From Sweltsa coloradensis (Eukaryota > Arthropoda > Insecta > Plecoptera > Chloroperlidae): a stretch of 64,000 nucleotides of DNA. Within the stretch, counting starts at the first letter, position 1. Every line of letters starts with the position of its first letter. Below are positions 1 through 62,593 of the stretch, one piece after another. The stretch spans positions 620,001 through 684,000 of the forward strand of contig JAMZAV010000109.1 of assembly GCA_024449915.1 (NCBI GenBank), read 5' to 3'. Both the position numbers and the translations under genes were made by a program. The notes beneath the pieces are model-generated. The model ran no database searches. It was given only the letters and a program-made list of their open reading frames with translations, and was not told the DNA's origin.

Positions 1-30
1 TATGTAATGTTCATATTGGTGAATAAAAGA

Positions 31-31
<1 letters not shown>

Positions 32-95
<64 letters not shown>
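32..95. repeat. (AAT)n microsatellite
   Basis: About 20 uninterrupted trinucleotide units. Confidence 0.95.
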
Positions 96-96
<1 letters not shown>

Positions 97-514
97 TTTT
101 CATTCAATTCAATTCAATTTATTTGATTAAACACACACAATACACTCAACAATATCAAACAAGCAAGTTGCCTTCATGAGCAGACTGCTCGTGTGAAGGA
201 CTGCTTCACATAATAACATTCTAATTGCGCCAGCCGCCACGGTAAATATTAATAAACTATACATTCTTAAAACCTTAACAAAATAATTAACCAATTAACT
301 AAATAAATAAAATTAAAAATACAATGTATAATTAAAAATTAATGATAATAAGTTTTAAATGTAACCAAATCAATAAAACATTAAAAAAAAAAACAACGCA
401 TAAGTAGGCCTACATACAATATCTTAATATTAAAGGTAAAAACAATTTTATTTTTATTCACCTCTCTTTTACTGCATTTTCTGCAAGTTTTTTAAAATGA
501 AATAATAATTATTA

Positions 515-518
<4 letters not shown>

Positions 519-567
<49 letters not shown>
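519..567. repeat. (AAT)n microsatellite, second tract
   Basis: About 15 uninterrupted trinucleotide units, roughly 450 bp from the first tract. Confidence 0.95.
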
Positions 568-568
<1 letters not shown>

Positions 569-943
569 GGTGCAACGATCGACACTATTTTAAACGATAC
601 TTCGACTTTAAGAAATGGAAGATGATTATTGAGTCTTATTCTTATTAGATAAATCCTTGTATCATCAAAATATATGTGGAAGTTTTGATCTGGATACTCG
701 TACATTTATTTTCAAAAATGTCTATCTATATCTATATAGGGCCTAAGCATACCCAGTACTTAAATGTTTGCTTTTTCGTCATTCGAGCTTATGCTTTAAA
801 TGTTTTATGAATGCGGGGGTGTCCTACTATTAAAAATTATGATTTTCTTATATTTTAATTATTGATATTTTCAAAAAATTTAAGGTATTATCCAGCTGAT
901 GCATGGATGATCATGTATGAACGTAATTCAGCGAGCAAATTTA

Positions 944-1000
944 CCCCGTCAAAGAATCGAACCTAGAACCTCCAGCTTTACACTTTTACTGTATAGTACT
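944..1000 (-). repeat. tRNA-like B-box sequence beside the last Gr donor
   Basis: On the minus strand, just past the donor of Gr exon 5, AGGTTCTAGGTTCGATTC resembles a B box. No complete cloverleaf is apparent. Confidence 0.35.
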
Positions 1001-1003
1001 TAC

Positions 1004-1075
1004 CTGTGACCAGGCCTCACTACTTAAGTTGGTAGTGTTTAGTGTTTGGAGCTCAGTCTGGATAGCTTTCTTTAT
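1004..1075 (-). CDS. Gustatory receptor exon 5 (short loop exon)
   Basis: This 72-bp, 24-residue exon is too short for ordinary ORF calling. The acceptor is TTTTGTTTCAG, the donor is the strong CACAG|GTAAGT, and it is phase 0 at both ends. It starts IKKAIQTELQTLNTTNL and ends SSEAWSQ. This fits the short K-x-x-x-x-x-E-L-x-x-L intracellular loop before the last helix of Gr proteins. Its donor leads left into a sequence where no last exon was found. Confidence 0.75.
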
Positions 1076-4000
1076 CTGAAACAAAATTGTGTCCTTTTAT
1101 CCTAATCTTGTTATGTGTGGTATTATTGTAACTATTTTTATTATTTAGATGTATGACAGATTTATGATTGGATTGGATGGAAGCTCAAGAAACTAAATAG
1201 TAGAACTTTGTATGATAAATAGTTCGTGACTATTGTGAATTTTCAAAACTCAATATATTTTTAAAATGTAACAATTCTCGTGAATTATTATGTTGTAAAT
1301 GTGTGTATAAATAAATAGTCTATTCAGTGCGTATTGATAATTTCATTTTACCACTTTACTACCCTTTTAAAAATTTTAATTTACCTTCTTGTTTTGACGG
1401 TAATAATGTCAATTTACCCCAATTAAAACAGAAACATATAATAATGAACCCATAACATTTTGTGAAGTGATGTGTATTAATTTGTATGTTTATCTTGTAA
1501 ACCCTTTAACTACACGTCTAAAATTTTTATAAATTAATAAACACCAAAATAACAAAAAAAAGTTATTTTCTTAAATTTTTTTAAGATTTTACTCATAATT
1601 CGTTGGAAAAGTTTCTGAGGCAATATTTATCTTGTTTTTTGTTTCGGTAGGGATAGATTTGCTCATTTCTGGATTGTATTAATTTTTGTATTATTGTATT
1701 GGATACGGGAGTGTTTCTCGATTAATACAACTAAAGAATGTTTACCTTGATTGGAACCTCGTAGCCTAGGCTGTAGATGTAGTAATTGAGCGCAATACAT
1801 GATGACACACAATCACAGTAAACGGCGAACGAAGTGTAATCCTCCTGCATGAAAGCTAAAGGTAATGCGTACATAGCGACTGTCAGAAACCACAACGTTA
1901 ATAAAGCAATCAATATGAACACTAGATAGATTGCATCGCCGGAGAGATTGGCAAGAGAACTTAGTGCCAGCCATAGTGTGTGGTAGTTTGCCATCACCCT
2001 TGCGGTACGTTTGTGTGGTTTGGCCATATCAGCCTGAAATAATGAGTCAAATATTAGAATCGTCCTTATAATAGTTAATTCTTGATAAACTTTTGTGGGA
2101 AACCTGCCCAGGTTGCAATGTATGCCGCTCTTCAGGTGTCAACTATTTATATTGGAGTTTCGAGATATTAAGAAGGGATGACCGAGGGCTGTTTAAGAGG
2201 ACTTAATCCCTTGTAATCGCATTAACGACTGAGGAAAACCTCGGATAAAAATCTTCAGTCAGGATCGCCGGTCTCGACGGGATTTGAACCCGGGTCTTCC
2301 CGAATCAGAGTTCGCTCAACGCTCGAGTCCTGGCGCCAATTGTTGTCAATGCAATTTTTAGAACAAATATAAAAAAACTACTTGGGTTGCGGTATTAGGA
2401 ACTCCATTGAACTAAAATCCTGTATATTTGCTTGCTTTTGTACTCCATCGACCATCCGTAAGTAAATCAAGGGTATTGCTGGATCTATATTACACCCAGG
2501 CATATATTATTTACTTTTGGTCGAAGGTGTACAGTAAATACAAATTCGCGATTGACGAAAACGAATAATGATAATATTATTCATCTGATTTTATGAGATG
2601 AATTCTTGAAGTCACTGTGACGTAAAATCTTTGTTGCGCAAATTCTTTGTCTACAGCAATTTGTCAATTTGGTATAATAATCAGTCTATTGGTCTATACC
2701 ACTTTTTCGTCTAAGGCGACAAATTCTATAACCTGGCCATTGGGTCTGGTATTTTTTGGTCTACAGTTTGATTGTTTAGAATGTTTTGTGGTCCAAGAAA
2801 ATATTTGGTCTCCTAAATACAATGGTGTAAATTTAAATTTTACATAAATGGATAATTTGAGAATTCGCAATGATAATAAAAACAAAGTAGGCGAATTAAT
2901 GAAACTCATTTTATTTTTTTGTATGTATGTAAGTAACAAAGCCAAAATGTTCACATAAAAATATAATATTGTTCTCAAACCTATCAATCTTAATCCAATG
3001 TAGTACAATTATTTAAATTTCTTCCTCATCAGACACCATTTTCTCACCAAATAAGGTTTCATTGTAACTTGCAACTTTAAAAAATTGTATAATGTAGTTG
3101 TTTTCCTTGTAATTTTCAAACAATATCTTTTATAGTACAATATCTGGTACAATATTTGTATTTGTTGTTGGTTGACTAGATAGCGCCATCTACAACCTCT
3201 GTCACTATGACATCTTTTTACCTCTGATCTGTTGAGATGTTCTGTGAATTTCCACATTGATGTGTCATGTGAAAAAATCAGCTTTTGGAATCTGCTATGC
3301 CAACTTAGACGAAATGACGGTACAGACAAAAATTACTTAGACGAAATGACGTTTTAGTAGAAATTTCGAATTAGACCAAAGGTGGTTAGACGAAATGTCT
3401 GTAGACGGAATGTCTTTAGACCAAAAAAATTAGACAAAGTGTTCTGGTACCAAAATCTTGTTATACTATGAAGCAAAGATGAAAAAGAAACATTCTCTTC
3501 AGAATAGAGCTAACATGTGTATCTTGAACATATCCCTGAAGTGCTAGAAAAATACCAATTTAAAAACTAAATTTAAAAGTCTAAAAACCTTAATCATCAA
3601 TCAATTCCAATGTTATTATTGTCAAAATTAAACGAAAGCAGCAACTAAATATATTTTATATTGTTTACTATATATAATTAAAAAACAGAATTCTTTCAAG
3701 AATAGGATTTGCGGCTTTCCACTGACAAAAAGTATTACAACCTTAAGTGTCATACTTTACATATTTTGTGCAAAATAAATTTGTAATAAGATTTTAGGTT
3801 TTGCAGCAGTTTTTAGATGCAAAATTGTGACAGGTAGGACTATTGTATTAGTTACCTTGAAGTGTCGGGCTAAACTCCCTCCGGCTGCCGACAAAGCCAA
3901 ACAAGAGATTATCCAAAGGCTCAGAAACAACCAGAAAATCATGGAGTTGAAAACAAATGAAAGGCTGGTCCACAATATTAAATGCGTGTTCATTGCCACC

Positions 4001-5672
4001 ACGCCAATAATAGCACTGATCAACGTTCCTAGAGGTATGCCCGCCGAGAAGAATTGCACAAGCTTCTTGACCTTCAAATCCACGCTCCTCTCAGTAGTCT
4101 TCAAATACAAACGCTAAAACGGAAAATTGTAAGTATTATAATATCAAGGTTCATGTAACGTTAATGTCAAAGAAGGGATAATACATGTAAAATATCGAAG
4201 TATTTAACGCGCCTATCTCGGCCAGAATTGAACACAAATAATTGCCCACCGAAAAATGTATGATTGCCAATCCGTTAAGGGACACAAAGCCATGCCATAG
4301 GTCTGAAGAAAAAAATACATTATTTTAGATCTATGCTCTTGTGCTTTTAAATTTTCAATGAATTTGAATGCGTTTAGATGTTTACTTTTTCGAAATAATG
4401 TTATGACCATGTTTTAGTGTGTTTAATGTTTAAATACATGTTTTAATACACAATAACGATGCTTAAAAACAATGAAACAGAATATTTTTATTGTCCCTGA
4501 TGGAAATAAAAAATATAAAACACGTATTTTATACTTATCACACTGTTATGTATTCAAAGTTTCTCATGAAAAACAATAATTGATAAACTACAAATTATTG
4601 CAACTTTGTATAAATGTAAATAGATGTAATTGTATGTTATGACCATGTTTTGGTGTGTTTAATGTTTGAATACATGTTTTAATACACAATAACGATGCTT
4701 AAAAAGAATGATACAGAATATTTTTATTGTCCCTGAAGGAAATAAAAAATATAAAACACGTATTTTATTACTTATCACACTGTTATGTATTCAAAGTTCT
4801 CATGAAAAACAATAATTGATAAACTACAAAATTATTGACAACTATTGGTATAAATGTAAATAGAATGTAATTGTTGTTAATTTTTCATAATATGGTCAAA
4901 GTCTACGTAAAGAGTCTTTAATGGCTGTTATGGCCTCATTGCAACGTCTACTTATTGGCTATTAAGCAAAACAACTAAAATTAATGACTTTCAAATGACA
5001 AAAAAGCATTTTAATATGTAGATGAAAAATATATAAAAGTGGTAATTTATAGATAAATTGATCACAAAAATACCTGAAAATCTGTCCATTTGTTGAGGTA
5101 AGCTGCGATCGCCGGAGAATTTAACCATGTGGTCAGGGGTACGACTAAATAGCACGTCATTACAGGAATAAACAACTCGTTAAACATCAACAAACTCTTC
5201 TCTGTTTTGTCTTTTTGAAATACAACGTCGTATATTACAGTCATAATGATTGGTATGAGGCTTATGTAGCAGAACAATGCGTAGAGGAACGATGAGGAAC
5301 ACAGCTTAAATGACACACCTGAAATTAGTAAAATTATATTCATTGCATCATTCTAAGTGCGGTTATTCGTAGTTATAGATAATTTTAACTGCGCATACTG
5401 TGCTGACTGTCATTTTGAATCGTACCTGAGGCTGTCTGTTGTATTGGAAAAGTACCTGAAAGTCTGAAGAAAAATAATATAGGTTTTATCTGTAGATAAA
5501 GAAATGATTTACGCAATTCCGCTTCCTTGGCTTGTTCCAGTTTGATATCTTGAAACCGTGTTTCTAAGTTAAGCTCAGATTGAGATTGAGGACTAAACAT
5601 ACTCAAATCATCCAAATTGTTAACAACACAATTTTCATTCACTGACATGTTTTTTATATCTGAAATTGACAT
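1004..5672 (-). CDS. Gustatory receptor gene (7tm_7 family), five exons, 3' end missing
   Basis: This gene encodes an insect gustatory receptor, a multi-pass membrane ligand-gated channel of chemosensory neurons. Exons on the minus strand are 5672-5426, 5318-5074, 4113-3856, 2033-1746 and 1075-1004; all use GT-AG sites and their phases agree (1, 0, 0, 0). They encode about 370 residues, against 400-450 for the usual family member. The N-terminal half has the family pattern of a short cytoplasmic region before the first helix (KPILFFFRLSGTFPI). Later come hydrophobic helices, a helix near ILWTSLSFVFNSMIFW, and the YHTLWLALSSL segment typical of the region before helix 6. The start Met at 5672 has an in-frame TGA upstream. 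No final exon with the C-terminal TYhhhhhQF motif was found between 1 and 1003, so it is probably outside the window. The N-terminal helix recalls sugar-receptor Grs, but the subfamily is inferred only weakly. Confidence 0.85.
1746..2033 (-). CDS. Gustatory receptor exon 4
   Basis: The exon is 288 bp (96 residues) and phase 0 at both ends, with acceptor ATTTCAG and donor AAG|GTAAAC. It begins ADMAKPHKRTARVMANYHTL, an intracellular loop, followed by WLALSSLANLSGDAIYLVF and further hydrophobic segments. The aromatic and leucine pattern matches the WLxLSxLxxxxG region of Gr proteins. Confidence 0.85.
2091..2345 (-). mobile_element. tRNA-derived SINE, copy 1
   Basis: On the minus strand it starts with a tRNA-like head containing a B box (GGTTCAAATCC). 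A body follows that is shared with 55378-55640: CCTGACTGAAG, CCTCAGTCGTT, AACAGCCCTCGG, CACCTGAAGAG and CCTGGGC occur in the same order and spacing. It lies in a Gr intron in the same orientation as the gene. The element is about 255 bp and no coding is expected. Confidence 0.85.
2645..3445. mobile_element. MITE-like element rich in TTAGACGAAATG / GTCTA motifs
   Basis: The left end has repeated GTCTA motifs (TTTGTCTAC, TTGGTCTAT, TTCGTCTAAGG). The right end has the inverse, TTAGACGAAATG at least twice plus TTAGACCAA and TTAGACAAAG variants. The ends read as imperfect inverted repeats of each other. The middle is AT-rich and non-coding as far as I can see. It lies in the Gr intron between exons 3 and 4. 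Confidence 0.65.
3856..4113 (-). CDS. Gustatory receptor exon 3
   Basis: The exon is 258 bp (86 residues), phase 0 at both ends, with acceptor CGTTTTAG and donor TTCAAG|GTAACT. It holds two membrane segments; the second, WTSLSFVFNSMIFWLFLSLW, corresponds to the family region before the large intracellular loop. It ends in SLARHFK, the position of a common phase-0 intron in insect Gr genes (family knowledge). Confidence 0.85.
4398..4874. repeat. Tandem duplication, period about 236 bp
   Basis: Two near-identical copies, 4398-4633 and 4634-4874, both begin ATGTTATGACCATGTTTT and share TTTTTATTGTCCCTGA and TATTCAAAGTTTCTCATG-type stretches. Copies differ by a few substitutions and single-base indels. 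It lies in the Gr intron between exons 2 and 3. Confidence 0.9.
5074..5318 (-). CDS. Gustatory receptor exon 2
   Basis: The acceptor is TAATTTCAG and the donor TTTCAG|GTATTT. The exon encodes two hydrophobic segments (SFLYALFCYISLIPIIMTV and NELFIPVMTCYLVVPLTTW) and ends in LNKWTDFQ. This matches the family layout around helices 2 and 3, in which an N-W-x-x-F-Q piece follows a helix. It enters in phase 1 and leaves in phase 0. Confidence 0.85.
5426..5672 (-). CDS. Gustatory receptor exon 1 (start codon)
   Basis: The first coding exon starts at ATG 5672, with an in-frame TGA a few codons upstream. It encodes a polar N-terminal tail of about 60 residues, then LQIKPILFFFRLSG, the start of the first membrane segment. 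The donor is CCTCAG|GTACGA. The exon ends one base into a glycine codon, which matches exon 2. Confidence 0.8.
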
Positions 5673-7259
5673 CGCTAATTCTGAGTTAGCTCAACAAATT
5701 AATTAAAGTTACCCGACTAGTATTTTCAAGAAATTGATTAAATGCAATTGCTAACTAGGCCTACGAAATAACAACTAGTGAGTGTTCATGCTAGAGATAT
5801 GTATAAAACCAAGGTTAAAGAATTCCACATTTTAGTTTTTTATGAACAAATTGATGACTCTAGCAGCTTTAAATGATGATATTAAATGTGAAACAGTTGT
5901 TTTCTAAACAGGCAAGTTAATATTTAAGTTTTGTTATTTATGTCGATAAGCATGGTGATTAGAGAATATTTAAGTTGGTAAAGAGTCATTATAATGGTAG
6001 TTATTGGAGTTTTTAAAAATAACCTATTAATCAATAAGTTTTCTCTAATATCCGACTACGTGTTCCGGTCAATGTATAATGTGAAAGAGTTTGGTAATTA
6101 ATGTAACTGAACTGAAGAATTTATTTTCTTTTAAACTTAGTTTTACTAAAAGGATATGAATTGTTTTGTTTGTAAAAAATAATCACGATAAGGGTTTCAT
6201 TTAGTATCGAAAGAAAAATAAAACGCTCAGATAAAATAAATTATAATTAAAATAAATTACCTCAATCGCTGACTCTGCTGATTTCACGTCATGAAAACTG
6301 TCCATCTACCAACGCTGGGCCTCTGTATCGTGTACATTATCACTGCTACGTCATCCATCTTCACGGTGGCCTACTCGTGCTCAGCTCCTAGCTGTTCACA
6401 GAGTTTTCTCTAAGATGGTCAGACGATTCCTTCCAAAAATAAAACTATTCCATTGAAGAGACACTGAAGAGACGCTGGAGACAACTTACGGTCTCCACTA
6501 TAATAGTAAGTATATAAATATCATTCCCTTCTGCTTCTTGCTAGGACAGATCGCACACAATGATCTAGAATTACGTGGATGGAGGATGTAGTAACTGTAA
6601 CCTTGAAGCCAACTAGGGCCTTGATTTCAACTGGGTTTTTCTCGACCTCCGCTTGTTTCAGTCTACTACGCATGCGTCAGACTGGTCTGTTTGAAGCGGA
6701 GTCACGTTCAGTTATGGCCGCGTGCTCAGCAACCAGCCGGCGATGAGCTCAATATTGTGACCTTGGGAGCCATCTTTGTAGCACAATGCTTATGTCTCCT
6801 TCACTCGTCTAGTACGAACAAGCTACAATTAGCTGTACTGTACGTATCGATATTGTTTATCACTAAAATACATTGTGCTGTTACTGAGACTTCATTGAAG
6901 CTATTATATACAAATTTAACCCCATTTTATTCTTTCTAGAGACAAGATGATTCTTATTTTCATAAGCATTGTTTTGTTAAGAATTAATAAGCAACAGTTT
7001 TGTTGCCTTTTCTTTTTGTTAATTGTGTTAGGTGACTTTGTACGTAGGGAAAGTATGTTGATACTATGGGTCGACTGTCTCGCTAAACGCCGTGGCTAGA
7101 GTACACATTCGGGCTAGGGTATTTAGCAAGACGATCGACCTTTAATTAACTTAATTTAATTTTTATCCGCATTATTTCTAAATAATTATATCTTTATATT
7201 TGTATGAAATATAGTTAGAAACAAAATATTGTACACGCCTTAAAGCAGTGTTATACAGA
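5673..7259. other. Upstream region of the Gr gene
   Basis: No coding sequence is recognised. The GC-richer stretch near 6260-6420 contains, on the minus strand, GATTGAG|GTAATTT, which could be the donor of a non-coding 5' exon. That is a guess. A promoter for the Gr gene should lie somewhere here. Confidence 0.3.
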
Positions 7260-8615
7260 TAATCCTGTCAAATAAGAATTTTTGGAGGAAATAATTGCGA
7301 TGTGGCTGAATTTTTGCAGAGACCTTCCTTAAATAATACTAATCAACATACTAAAACTCCCCTACAATCGAAATGGAGCTTCGGCCGCCATATTGGAAAA
7401 TGGCGGCCAAAACTGTTCAATATGACAAAATGTTGCAATGGCAAAAATATTCCCCATTCAATTCCCTACAAAAAAGGTGTCTACTTTAGTTTTGGTGGGG
7501 GCAAAGGTAACGTCACAAAATCGTGGTTTATAAGTTGCTTATTGGAGTACCAGCCGATTTCCTTATTTTCACGCCCAGCATCAAACAATGCCCGGTAAAT
7601 CCGTAAGAAATCGATTTAAATACAAAATGACTTTTGTACGGGGGTCATGAGAGCTTCCATTAGTATTTTTAAAATCAGGTCTGCGAAATCGGATTTTGCA
7701 TTTACCCGGAATTTGGGTTTTTCCATTGTTGGCATTTCCTCAAAAATGCCATATTTGACTGTCCATTATTACGCCCTAAATAGCATTGGAGGAAAAATTC
7801 TTTCTATGCACATTGCAATGACTTCAATAATGATCCGATTACAACCAAAGTTTAAATCCAATATGGCTGCTAATTCCTAATATTCACAATATGAATACTG
7901 TTTTCGTGCTGTTTTTACACTCTTTTTGTTACATTATTCACTTTGATTTTGTGGATATTAGGAATTAGCAGCCATATTGGATTTAAACTTTGGTTGTAAT
8001 CGGATCATTATTTGAGTCATTTCAATGTGCATAGGAAGAATTTTTCCTCCAATGCTATTTAGTGCTTAATAATGTACAGTCAAAAAGGGCATTTTTGAGG
8101 AAATGCCAACAATGGAAAAACCCAAATTCCGGGTAAATGCAAAATTCGATTTCGCAGACCTGATATTTTAAAATACTAATGGAAGCTTTCATGAACCCCG
8201 TACAAAAGTCCTTTTGTATTTAAATCGATTTTTTACGGATTTACCGGGCATTGTTTGATGCTGGGCGTGAAAATTTGGAAATAAGCTGGTACTCCAATAA
8301 GCAACATATAAACCACGATTTTGTGACGTAACCTTTGCTCCTACCAAATTTATAGGACACCTGTTTTGTAGGGAATTAAATGGGGAATATTTTTGCAATT
8401 GAGATATTTTGTCTATCTCAAACAAATTTGGAGATATTCGATAACAAACACTTTTTGGCCGCCATTTTCCAATATGGTGGCCGAAGCTCCAGTCCGATTG
8501 TAGGGGAGTTTTAGTATATTAATAAGTATTATATAAGGAAGGTCTCTGCAAAAATTCAGCGACATCGCAATTTTTTCCTCCAAACGTCAATATACGATCT
8601 TATTTGACAGGATTA
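7260..8615. mobile_element. Long foldback element (1.36 kb) with arms over 600 bp
   Basis: The left arm (7260-7887) and right arm (7951-8615) are inverted copies around a 63-bp loop. Both outer ends read TAATCCTGTCAAATAAGA inward, and both inner ends read GCTGCTAATTCCTAATAT inward. The right arm carries a small insertion near 8400-8450. Open frames in each arm are mirror images without a recognisable domain. This is a foldback or long-TIR MITE; transcription across it would give a long hairpin RNA. Confidence 0.9.
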
Positions 8616-11600
8616 AGACACAAATTATAATCTTTGAAAGTAAACTTAAAAAAAAATCACGTTTAAAAATAAAATAAAAAATAAAATAAATAATTACATA
8701 AATTCGTATTTAGAGTCTACCCAATCAGTCATATAACTGATTTTCAGTTGGGGACAGTAAACCAAAGCGACCAATCCAACACTGTAGGCCCGACGCAATC
8801 GACGAGTGAGCGATAACCAACCAAAGATCGATATTTTTTAATAGAAAATATAGGCCTAGCAATCAGTGGTATGGGCAGTGCGAACACCCGTGGATCAACG
8901 CCAGAACAACACGAATCTTCTATTAAGAGGTTTCCCTTAATCAACAATAAGATTGTTTACTTTGTAGAAGCTACAATTAGACCGGTGAAATCCTAGCTTG
9001 ATAGCCATGCTAGCTTGTCGATCAATCAATCACCATTCAGATGGTACTGGCTGCGCGACGACTTAACGAGTGTCAACACACATATTACACTACTGTAAAA
9101 TTACACATAAATTCGGGCTTTTATTCAAGTTAGAGTGAGTTTGAACTTTCTTTTGTTGTGAGATGCCTTAGAGAAAATGCAATCTTGCGTTTGTACCAAA
9201 CAAATCACAATTTACGTGATGGCTAGCTTACATAGATGTCTAAGGTATAATCTATAAGAATACACTAAAGCGTATCACACATTTGTGATTAAGGATTAAC
9301 AAGATGAATCACTTTTATCTCTTAAACACGATTTGTTTTTTCCTTATGCCCACTACCCAGCCAATAAGAATCAAGCTTCCATACGCACCACGACATGACG
9401 GCCAATGGCAGAGCTTCTAGTATCATGAAATTCCGTAGTCCTCGGAGATCTTTGTTAATACATTTTCTTATACCCTTATACTTAAATCACAAAACCTTTA
9501 AGAGGGAATGGGACACATTTGGCTGCTAGCAAATAGCTGTTCGCTCGGCTAAGATGCATCCGACGTATATGAAACTTTGCAAAGTTGTCGATAAAGCATA
9601 CATAGGGACAGCCCTGTGGTCATAGATTTTCGAAATTTTGACTTAATCAGTCAGAAAAAAATCACGAATATGGTCAATTTTGGAGTTTTTAACAAAATCA
9701 AAATTCGTGAAAACTAATTTAATTTTTATAATATTATTTAAAACAAAATTTAAAAATGTGTTACTGTAGAGCCCTATAATTCCAGATTTGTGAAATATGT
9801 TCAAAATTTCAGACACCTGTGGTGTCAGTTGGCCGAGCGAACAGCAATTTGCCTAAAACGCATGTCCTATACTCTCTTAAACTGTATGTCAACTAACCAT
9901 GATTGTATTGCTAGTTGGCTAGTTCACCATGTAATGAGTTAGTGTGGTAAAACTGTCCCTCTGGCACATGTGTACTAATCGATCAATCAACTTATGGTTT
10001 ATTTGAACAAACACCAACTGGAAATCGCTTTGAAATATTATCAACTATTCTACTTTCTAATTCTTCTACTATCTCAATTGGAATAGTCTAGAGTTGACCA
10101 AAATGATCATACACTAGCAATTGTAAGGTACCTTACCTTAGCATCAACGTAATCCATTTTGTTATCTTACAAAGTCTTGACAGAACCGATTTTTGACAAG
10201 TTAATATTAGGGCTACTCCTGATAAGGAAGGATAAGTTCTTAAATTTATAATTGTTTGGAGAAATTGTGACATCCAATTTGATAAGTATTTGTTATATTT
10301 TTAATGTATTAATTTGTAAAACTAATATAGTACACAGAAACTGACCACCATACAAATGTTTTTTTAACCCTTAGATGAATTTTGAAATAAATACCAAATA
10401 TATTAAAACAAAATAATCTGATTATAACTTGTAGCTCAGCAAGTAATCGATACTCTCAGTATCTCTTTGCCAAATCTCAACATTGTGGGTATTTAATTTT
10501 AAACTTAAATCGATTAGTTTATTGTTTGTTTCTTTTTAGAAACATATTTAATTTGAATAGAAATAATAAATAAACGTGCACAGTTCAAATTACCTTCGGT
10601 GTTTAAAAAAGTTTAACGATGGAGTATCTAGAAGATGGGTATCTCGGTTCGTTTTTCTTGACGGTCCTCGGTGCCGTATTCCCCTAAGAAAAGTGCTGCT
10701 AGTGCAAGAATAGGAAGCTCAACTAAATTACTGTATCAAGGTTAACTTATTTCAATTGACAATTGAGATAGAATGTATTGGGGAGAGTGGAGAGGATATT
10801 GTGAAATGTGTGTGTATTAAAATATGAAGTGTTGTGAGGTACATTTAATGTAAATTCCTGTTTGCTGGGTATACTTAGTATATGTGCATTTGTAATTTGT
10901 AAGGCTATTGATACAGTACTTTATTGTGCTAGACGTATGGGAATCAGGTAGGTCAAAAATGTCAACGAGTAAATAAATCCACAATTAACTTTGTTTTCAT
11001 GCATGCATTATTGATCACATAGACACTAACCAGAAGATGATGAAAAAAAAGTATTAAAGAGCACCCCAACCAGATATGTTACATTCCATATGGCAGACAC
11101 ATGCTGATACTTGAATGTGTCTGCCAGTAGTATCAGCATACCATTACATGTACTGTTTCTGCACTCGAAGAGAAATGCCCTAGCCATATGTTCAATAATG
11201 CTACAGACATATTTACCGGTTAGAACAAGTTTCTCGCCAAGTAGAGAGACCGTAGAGCTAACCGCAGTGGAAGAACACGAGAATTTGATATTTTTAACAT
11301 TATGGTAGTATGAAATTACTCATTTTTAGCTGGCAAGTCTACACTAGCTTTCATGAGTTTTGTTTTTTTATACATTTATATAGAAAAAAGTTTTTAACAA
11401 TGGTCGCGCAGTTTCAACGGAGAACAACTGGATCGAATTAACAACTACTAACATCTTGGGGACAGGTCAACATTTCGACGCATTTAAAATAAACTGAAAA
11501 ACACGAGTTACCGGGTAAAAGTTGCTGAGACTTAATATACTCACACAAGGTACACACCACAGTCAATACGGTATTGTCGGTTAATGTTTAATGAAATCGA

Positions 11601-12028
11601 GGACGTCTCCTACCTCACCGGGTATTCTGGACCTTGATTGTTATATTACAGAAAATAATTACGAGGAATGTATTACCGTAGTAGAATTTACAAGTTATCA
11701 TAAAAGTCAGAAGCAGACCTTCCAAATATCACAGAGAAATAGAATGATTCCACAAGCAAAAGGTTATTATGTTACCACATAAATAAGACAGGACTTAGAC
11801 AAAACATGATTTCTTGTCCGACGAATGCACGTCTATGTTTGCTTTTAACAATTTGTTATTTTTATGAATGATAACATAACTGTATACGAAAAGCATACCA
11901 TTGCTTTTCTGCGAGAGGCATTGCATTGTGACGTGCCGTGTGACAATGTTCCACCGTCTCGGATTGTGCTCGGTTTTGACCGACGTGGTTTGGGGTTGCA
12001 GCACCGCGGGGTACGCGACACGCCACGT
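8616..12028. other. Intergenic DNA between Gr and the unc-13 stop
   Basis: No gene is recognised. The unc-13 3' untranslated region must occupy the right part, but I cannot place the polyadenylation site with confidence. Small open frames here lack any motif. Confidence 0.5.

Positions 12029-62593
<50,565 letters not shown>

Larger units (their letters stand above)
1..1003. other. AT-rich sequence left of the last Gr exon seen
   Basis: It holds two long AAT microsatellites and a tRNA-like B-box sequence near 940-1000. I looked on the minus strand for a terminal Gr exon and found none. An ORF running through the microsatellite (poly-isoleucine) is an artefact of the repeat. Confidence 0.6.

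Noticed and set aside
469..705. Minus-strand frame ending in poly-isoleucine as a candidate last Gr exon
   Set aside because: The hydrophobic run is an AAT microsatellite read as ATT, and the TYhhhhhQF motif is missing.
7302..8425. Open frames in the arms of the foldback element
   Set aside because: They are mirror images of the same repeat on both strands and carry no transposase motif.
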